From Candidatus Omnitrophota bacterium (lineage in GTDB: Bacteria; Omnitrophota; Gorgyraeia; Gygaellales; Profunditerraquicolaceae): DNA of 19,210 nucleotides. The position numbers and the translations under genes were made by a program. Numbering within the stretch: the stretch's first letter is position 1; each line of letters begins with the position of its first letter. The notes below the pieces were generated by a model. It saw nothing but the letters and a program-made list of their open reading frames with translations. It was not told the DNA's origin and did no database searches. Of this stretch, positions 14,419 through 19,210 are shown in pieces. Location of the stretch: NCBI GenBank assembly GCA_016931435.1, contig JAFGET010000106.1:1-19210 (forward strand), read 5' to 3'.

Positions 14419-16323
14419 ATGAGCGATATAAAATCAAAATCAATAGATTTAGCTACGCAGGAAGGTATAAAGAAAGCACAAGATGAGAATATTAAGATTG
14501 TTTGGGATAGGTTAGAGGCGCAGGAGCCGCAGTGCGGATTTGGCCAATTGGGTATCTGTTGCACTGTCTGCAGTATGGGTCCATGCAGGATCGACCCTTT
14601 TGGAGAAGGGGCGCAGGTAGGTGTTTGCGGAGCGAACGCAGACACTATTGCCGCAAGGAACCTAGCGCGTAAGATCGCAGTAGGAGCTTCCGCGCACTCT
14701 GATCATGGAAGGGATGTGGCGCATACAATTACTTTAACTGCGCATGGCCACGCGCATGATTACGGAGTTGTGGATGAGGAGAAATTAAAAGTCTTGGCCG
14801 AAGAGTTCGGCATTGATACCGGTAAGCCCAAAGAGCAGATTACTAAGGAACTTTCCAAGAAACTTCTGGAAGAATTCGGCAAGCAAGAAGGAGATTTGAC
14901 TTTTGTTAAAAGAGCGCCGAAAAAGAGGCAGCAGATCTGGAAGAAATTGGGTATTACGCCTCGCGGCATAGACAGAGAAATTGTAGAAATGTTGCATAGT
15001 ACCCATATCGGGGTGGATAATGATTATAAAAATCTGATTAATACCGGAATGCGCTGTGCGCTTTCCGACGGATGGGGCGGCTCTATGGTCGCTACAGATG
15101 TGCAGGATATTATTTTAGGCAGCCCTGTGCCTGTGCGCAGTAAAGTAAATTTAGGCGTATTAAAGGAAGGTTACGTAAATATTGTGGTGCACGGCCATGA
15201 GCCAATATTATCGGAGATGGCGGTCAAGGCAGCAGCTGATCCGGAATTAGTAAAGCTGGCAAAAGCAAAGGGGGCTGAAGGGATAAATTTAGTAGGGATG
15301 TGTTGCACGGCTAATGAAATATTGATGCGCCACGGGATTCCTGTAGCCGGAAATTTCCTGCAGCAGGAGCTGGCGATTATTACCGGAGCGGTTGAATTAA
15401 TGATGGTGGATGTGCAGTGTATTATGCCGGCACTGAAGGAAATCGCAAGCTGCTATCATACTAAACTTGTTACTACTAGCCCCAAGGCTAAATTCCCCGG
15501 GGTCGTCCATATTGAATTTCAACCTGAAAAGGCTTATGAAATAGCCAAAGAGATCATCAGGTTTGGAGTAGAGAATTTTTCTAACAGAAATAAAAATAGA
15601 GTAGATATACCTAAGCATGAGATGGATCTGGTGGCTGGATTTACCAAAGAAATCGTTTTTCAGATCTTAGGCGGCAGATACCGGGCTACCTACAAGCCTT
15701 TAAATGAAGCGATAATATCCGGGCGCCTGCGCGGATTAGCCGGGGTGGTCGGTTGCAATAATGCCAAGCAGACACACGACTATTTTCATACTACGGTAGT
15801 CAAAGAATTGATCAAAAAAGATGTCCTGGTCTTACAGACCGGTTGTTCTGCTATTGCCTGCGCCAAACAGGGATTGCTTGTCCCGGAGGCTGCCATAGAA
15901 TATGCCGGCAAGGGGTTGCAGGAAATTTGCGATGCCGTAGGTATTCCTCCGGTATTGCATCTGGGTTCCTGTGTAGATAATTCACGTATACTTGTGGCTG
16001 CCGCGCAAATGATAGCAGAGGGAGGTTTGGGCGAAGATCTATCCGACATCCCGGCCGCCGGATGCGCTCCGGAGTGGATGTCTGAGAAAGCTGTTTCTAT
16101 CGGGTTTTATTTTATGGCCTCCGGAGTCTATACTATTTTTGGCGCAAGCCCTCTGGCCACCTTAGGCAGTAAAAACCTTACGGATTATTTGACCGGTGAG
16201 TTAGAGAATGTAGTGGGGGCAAGGTTTGATTTTTGCGACGACCCGTTTAAGATGGCAGAGTTGATGATCGCGCATATTGATAAGAAGAGACAGGCGCTGA
16301 ATCTGAAGCCTGCGATGTACTAG
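14419..16323 (+). CDS. cooS: Anaerobic carbon monoxide dehydrogenase, catalytic subunit
   Basis: CooS/AcsA interconverts CO and CO2 at a Ni-Fe-S C-cluster. D- and B-cluster cysteines are in register with well-studied enzymes: Cys39, Cys47, Cys48, Cys51, Cys56 and Cys70. C-cluster ligands are all present: His260 (VVHGHEP), Cys295 (GMCCTANE), Cys334 (VDVQCIMP), Cys446 (VVGCNN), Cys476 (LQTGCSA) and Cys518 (HLGSCVDNSR). His93 and Lys557 are at catalytic acid/base positions. The length of 634 residues is normal. The ribosome binding site GGAGG is at about 14410-14414. It is followed by a ferredoxin-like gene and a flavoprotein gene, a known CooS-CooF-oxidoreductase layout, and then by acsB. Confidence 0.97.
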   Translation: MSDIKSKSIDLATQEGIKKAQDENIKIVWDRLEAQEPQCGFGQLGICCTVCSMGPCRIDPFGEGAQVGVCGANADTIAARNLARKIAVGASAHSDHGRDVAHTITLTAHGHAHDYGVVDEEKLKVLAEEFGIDTGKPKEQITKELSKKLLEEFGKQEGDLTFVKRAPKKRQQIWKKLGITPRGIDREIVEMLHSTHIGVDNDYKNLINTGMRCALSDGWGGSMVATDVQDIILGSPVPVRSKVNLGVLKEGYVNIVVHGHEPILSEMAVKAAADPELVKLAKAKGAEGINLVGMCCTANEILMRHGIPVAGNFLQQELAIITGAVELMMVDVQCIMPALKEIASCYHTKLVTTSPKAKFPGVVHIEFQPEKAYEIAKEIIRFGVENFSNRNKNRVDIPKHEMDLVAGFTKEIVFQILGGRYRATYKPLNEAIISGRLRGLAGVVGCNNAKQTHDYFHTTVVKELIKKDVLVLQTGCSAIACAKQGLLVPEAAIEYAGKGLQEICDAVGIPPVLHLGSCVDNSRILVAAAQMIAEGGLGEDLSDIPAAGCAPEWMSEKAVSIGFYFMASGVYTIFGASPLATLGSKNLTDYLTGELENVVGARFDFCDDPFKMAELMIAHIDKKRQALNLKPAMY

Positions 16324-16416
16324 TAAAGGCAAAACTAAAAAGTAAAAAGGTAAAAGCGCAATGTAAAATTTATAAGTTTTGAATTGAGCTTTTTCCTTTT
16401 ACGTTTTAATTTTTGA
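16324..16416. repeat. Heptamer-array inverted repeat C (cooS-ferredoxin gene)
   Basis: Left units are TAAAGGC (16324-16330), AAAACTA, AAAAGTA, AAAAGGT, AAAAGCG (16352-16358). Right units are AGTTTTG (16375-16381), AATTGAG, CTTTTTC, CTTTTAC, GTTTTAA, TTTTTGA (16410-16416). The arms pair over about 40 bases with mismatches. The right arm is an inverted near-copy of element A (30 of 33 bases, 348-380). The array starts one base after the cooS stop and ends eight bases before the next start. Confidence 0.88.
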
Positions 16417-16423
16417 GTTAGGC

Positions 16424-16879
16424 ATGAAGCAATTATATTACGATATAAAAAAGTGCTTAGGTTGTAAGTCCTGCGAGATCGCCTGCGCCCTGGCGCATTC
16501 TCTTACTCAAAGCATACTGACTGCTATCAAAGAAGAAAAGCTTTCTTTGCCCAGAAAAAAGATCCTATACTCAAAGGGTAAAAATTATCCGGTTTCCTGC
16601 CGTCATTGCAAAGATCCTAAGTGCGTGGATGCCTGTATGGCCCATGCTTTGGTATACAATAAGGAAAAAGGCATAGTAGAGCATGACGAAAGCCGCTGCG
16701 TAGGATGCTGGATGTGTGTAATGGTCTGTCCGTATGGCGCGATAAGGCCGAATATTAAAACCAAGATACCGCTGCGTTGCGATAAATGTAAAGATAAGGA
16801 TGAGCCTGCTTGTGTCAGGGCTTGCCCTACGGGTGCGATCATCTGGCAGGAAGAGGTAGTTGTTGATAATAAGAAATAA
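16424..16879 (+). CDS. CooF/HycB-like four-cluster ferredoxin protein
   Basis: The 151-residue protein has 16 cysteines in four sets: 11/14/17/21, 59/62/67/71, 92/95/98/102 and 119/122/130/134. This is enough for four [4Fe-4S] clusters, as in CooF, HycB and related electron-transfer subunits. Next to cooS it most likely takes electrons from CO oxidation (or feeds CO2 reduction) and passes them to the flavoprotein encoded downstream. The pattern alone does not separate CooF from other members of the family, so I give no symbol. The start has only a weak TTAGG upstream. Confidence 0.9.
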   Translation: MKQLYYDIKKCLGCKSCEIACALAHSLTQSILTAIKEEKLSLPRKKILYSKGKNYPVSCRHCKDPKCVDACMAHALVYNKEKGIVEHDESRCVGCWMCVMVCPYGAIRPNIKTKIPLRCDKCKDKDEPACVRACPTGAIIWQEEVVVDNKK

Positions 16880-17174
16880 CAAAGTTATATCTTTTGCTCT
16901 TTAATTTTTTGCTTTCGGTGTTTGCTCGCGCACTGGAAACTTTTGCCGTGCTCTACGGTTTACGCCTCGCTTTCGCCAAGGAGGCGTCTGCGGGGCAGGC
17001 AGCACTTTCGCTCGGCGTAATCCCTTGAGCACTTTTGGCAAAAATTTCCTGATGTGCGCTCACAAATACCTCCAGCAAAATAAAGCAATAAAGGAGAAGG
17101 TTCTGTTTTTGTCGATTTGAGCGGATGGCGGCGCTGCGAGAAATACGGCACGGCAACCGCTAAACACAATTGTT
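16880..17174. repeat. Long imperfect hairpin upstream of the flavoprotein gene
   Basis: This 295-base gap has no convincing gene. Five separated blocks pair in order: GCGCAC 16928-16933 with 17054-17059; GGAAA 16935-16939 with 17045-17049; TTTTGCC 16941-16947 with 17037-17043; GTGCTC 16948-16953 with 17027-17032; TTACGCC 16960-16966 with 17014-17020. That is 31 pairs with small bulges. The apical part has its own GC-rich stems, and CGCCTC (16963-16968) can alternatively pair with GAGGCG (16981-16986). The remaining 110 bases before the next start contain an AAGGAG at 17091-17096 but no open frame. It resembles a miniature inverted-repeat element or a structured RNA. Confidence 0.6.
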
Positions 17175-18440
17175 ATGAAAAAATTCGTTATTATAGGTAA
17201 TTCAGCAGCCGGAATATCAGCGGCTGAAGAGATCAGGCGCAGGGATAAAGATGCTGCGATAACCATGATCTCTTCGGAAGATTATACCGCTTATTGCCGC
17301 TGCCTTATTTCCTATTATCTGGCAAAGGACATAAAGGAAGAGAAGATCGTTCTGCGGCCACAGAGCTTCTATAAAGATAACAATATAGAGCTGATATTGG
17401 ATAAAGAGGTGACCAGGGTCGATCCTAAAAAAAACCGCATTATTTGCGCGGATAAAAAACAGGTTGAATATGACGCCTTGCTGATCGCAAGCGGGGCGTC
17501 CCCTAAGTTTCCGGATATAAAAGGCGTCAAAAGAAAGGGAGTATTTGGTTTCCGCACCATAAAGGACATCAGGGAAATTGAAAGCCTTCTTACGGTAGCA
17601 AAGGCAGCTTGCGTTTTAGGAGGAGGATTAGTCGGTTTAAAAGCCGCTTATGCGTTAAAGAAAAGAGGATTAGAGGTAAAGGTGATCATCAAATCACAGC
17701 ATGTCTTATCGCAAGTGCTGGATGCCGCAGCCGCCGGATTAGTTGAGCAGCAGTTAACAGGTAACGCTATAGAATTGATTAAAGGCCATGACGCTATAGA
17801 GATAATCGGAGAAGGCGATGTCAGGGCGGTAAAACTTGATTCCGGCAAGGCCCTTGAGTCAGGCCTGATTATCGTTGCCAAGGGTGTAGCAGCTAATATG
17901 AATCTGGTCAGAGAAAGCGGGATAGCGCTAAATCAGGGTATCTTGGTCAACGATATGCTCGCTACAAATATACCCAACATATACGCCGCCGGAGACGTTA
18001 CGGAAAGTTTAGATATAACTTTGAATAAGCCCAATGTGAATGCCCTTTGGCCGGTAGCAGTAGAGCAGGGAAGGATAGCGGGAGCAAACATAGCCCAGGC
18101 AGGATTAAAATACGACGGCTCATTAGGCATGAATTCAATAGAATTCTTCGGGTTGCCGGTAGTGTCTTTAGGGGTATATAAAACAGACGCTAATGACCCT
18201 TCTTACGAGGTTTTACAAAAGAGCGATCCGGGGCAAAAGGTCTATAAGAAATTCGTTATAAAAGATAATGTCCTTATCGGAGCTATTTTAGCCGGAAAGA
18301 TCCATAACAGCGGGATATTTTTGAGGCTAATGCGCGAAAAGATAAATATCCTGTCCGTCAAAGAGAGATTTTTTGCCGATGATTTTGGTTATCCAGAGAT
18401 ACGGGATATAGTAAGAGAAGAAGAGAAGATATATCTCTAA
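17175..18440 (+). CDS. FAD-dependent NAD(P) oxidoreductase of the CODH cluster
   Basis: The 421 residues form a two-dinucleotide-fold flavoprotein of the NADH oxidase/nitrite reductase NirB-N type. The FAD Rossmann motif GNSAAGISAAEEI is at 8-20, a second (NAD) motif GGGLVG at 149-154, and the FAD ribityl motif AAGDV at 271-275. Cys43 lies where related NADH oxidases and CoA-disulfide reductases have a redox Cys; Cys41 gives an extra CxC. In bacteria with cooS-cooF-flavoprotein clusters this enzyme is thought to couple CO oxidation to NAD(P) reduction. The same role is inferred here. The start ATG 17175 fits the family. Confidence 0.9.
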   Translation: MKKFVIIGNSAAGISAAEEIRRRDKDAAITMISSEDYTAYCRCLISYYLAKDIKEEKIVLRPQSFYKDNNIELILDKEVTRVDPKKNRIICADKKQVEYDALLIASGASPKFPDIKGVKRKGVFGFRTIKDIREIESLLTVAKAACVLGGGLVGLKAAYALKKRGLEVKVIIKSQHVLSQVLDAAAAGLVEQQLTGNAIELIKGHDAIEIIGEGDVRAVKLDSGKALESGLIIVAKGVAANMNLVRESGIALNQGILVNDMLATNIPNIYAAGDVTESLDITLNKPNVNALWPVAVEQGRIAGANIAQAGLKYDGSLGMNSIEFFGLPVVSLGVYKTDANDPSYEVLQKSDPGQKVYKKFVIKDNVLIGAILAGKIHNSGIFLRLMREKINILSVKERFFADDFGYPEIRDIVREEEKIYL

Positions 18441-18443
18441 GTT

Positions 18444-18586
18444 TTTGTTTAATCTGTAAAGTGTAATGTTTAATGCGGGTGTAATGCCTTAATGTGTAAT
18501 GGAAAAAATAAAAAGCTTTTACATAACGCATTTCAACATAACACCAGCTTTACACATTAAACATAAAACGTTACATAAAAGTTAAA
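18444..18586. repeat. Heptamer-array inverted repeat G (flavoprotein gene-acsB)
   Basis: Left units are GTTTAAT (18447-18453), CTGTAAA, GTGTAAT, GTTTAAT (18468-18474), then out-of-phase GTAATG words up to 18502. Right units TACACAT (18551-18557), TAAACAT, AAAACGT, TACATAA (18572-18578) are reverse complements of the same words. The arms form a long imperfect hairpin around an A-rich centre. The 171-base gap holds nothing else except the acsB ribosome binding site AGGAG at about 18600-18604. Confidence 0.8.
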
Positions 18587-18611
18587 CAATGCATTTTTTA
18601 GGAGCGATGCC

Positions 18612-19210
18612 ATGTCAAAGATAGTCGCAAGTGCGGTCATACGGGGAGCGCGGGAGATTTTTAAACAGGCTTCTGATTATGTGGCTAAAGCCATCAAGGA
18701 AAAGGGGCCGGATCAAAAAATCGGATTTCCCGAAACAGCTTTTTACCTTCCAATGGCAAATGCGCTTTTGGGGGCAAAAGTTGAGGCTTTAAAGGACCTT
18801 GCGCCCATACTTTCGCACGCGAAGTCTTTGTTGCCTGATGCCCCGGAAGAGAAGGTATGGCTGCCTTATTTAGGAGACGCTTTGAATGCGGGCATGGCTA
18901 CGCTCTTTTGCGAAGAGATAATCGTCGCTATGCGTTATTTATATGAAGAGGAGCCGCAGAAAGACTGTAACGGTTTCTTTACCGATACCATAATGCGTTC
19001 TTTGGGCATCCAGCTGGTAGACGGCAGAATGCCGGGCTTTGCCGCGATATTAGGCGCAGCCCCGGACAACAAGACCGCGGTAGAAATAGTGCGCCAACTT
19101 CAGGAGAGGAACATCCTCATATTTGTCGGGTCTTCCGCAGGAGGCCGTTCCATTATAGATCAACTTATTGAAGAAAACGTGCAGATGGGCTGGGATAATT
19201 ATATCGTGCC
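18612..19210 (+). CDS. acsB: Acetyl-CoA synthase (CODH/ACS beta subunit), N-terminal part
   Basis: The open frame runs off the right edge after about 199 residues. The translation matches the N-terminal domain of AcsB, which contains the CO-channel and CODH-contact region: SAVIRGAREIF, ETAFYLPMANALLGAKV, WLPYLGDALNAGMATLFCEEI, TIMRSLGIQLVDGRMPGFAAILGAAPD and QLQERNILIFVG. AcsB joins CO from CooS/AcsA, a methyl group from the corrinoid protein and CoA into acetyl-CoA. The A-cluster cysteines lie beyond the window. AGGAG lies eight bases before ATG. The domain makes this a bacterial-type ACS. Confidence 0.95.
   Translation, partial: MSKIVASAVIRGAREIFKQASDYVAKAIKEKGPDQKIGFPETAFYLPMANALLGAKVEALKDLAPILSHAKSLLPDAPEEKVWLPYLGDALNAGMATLFCEEIIVAMRYLYEEEPQKDCNGFFTDTIMRSLGIQLVDGRMPGFAAILGAAPDNKTAVEIVRQLQERNILIFVGSSAGGRSIIDQLIEENVQMGWDNYIV

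Noticed and set aside
16953..17266. Minus-strand small open frames in the gap before the flavoprotein gene
   Set aside because: Three overlapping frames compete in the same hairpin region, none has a ribosome binding site or recognisable family, and one runs into the flavoprotein gene.

Overview
The window reads as a compact bacterial chromosome segment with every gene on the + strand. It holds the 3' end of one gene, 19 complete protein genes and the 5' part of one more. I see no tRNA, rRNA, CRISPR array, transposase or phage gene. The mid-GC composition, short or overlapping gene junctions, gram-negative-style housekeeping genes and a bacterial (folate-type) Wood-Ljungdahl gene cluster fit an uncultured anaerobic lineage. 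Candidatus Omnitrophota (former OP3) is my best guess, but this is inferred from gene content and repeat style; no marker-gene phylogeny was possible.

Layout. (1) 1-3249: information processing, namely the C-terminus of IF-2, trpS, scpA and ruvB, the last three overlapping or close. (2) 3292-8146: a four-helix membrane protein of unknown function, queH, a DUF2905 membrane protein, a SpoIID/LytB-type peptidoglycan hydrolase, queA and tgt. QueH, QueA and Tgt are three queuosine tRNA-modification enzymes. (3) 8229-10281: trmD, rplS, rnhB and yraN, tightly packed. (4) 10291-19210: one-carbon and CO metabolism, fhs, fchA, folD, metF, cooS, a 16-cysteine ferredoxin-like protein (CooF type), an FAD/NAD(P) oxidoreductase, and the start of acsB.

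How the genes work together. Fhs activates formate on tetrahydrofolate. FchA and FolD convert formyl-THF to methylene-THF, and MetF reduces it to methyl-THF. CooS interconverts CO2 and CO, and AcsB joins CO, the methyl group and CoA into acetyl-CoA. The ferredoxin-like protein and the flavoprotein next to cooS probably link CO electrons to NAD(P)H. FolD carries Gln where the cyclohydrolase Lys belongs, so FchA may be the only working cyclohydrolase.

The most unusual signal is not a gene. Eight loci in 19 kb carry short tandem arrays with a strict 7-nt period. Each locus has its own heptamer word but a shared grammar (pyrimidine, two or three A, then variable bases), and most intergenic ones also carry the inverted copy, giving long imperfect hairpins. 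Two of the eight lie in coding DNA: an internal loop of trmD and the C-terminal tail of queH. Two further structured intergenic regions (queA-tgt, and upstream of the flavoprotein gene) are of a different type.
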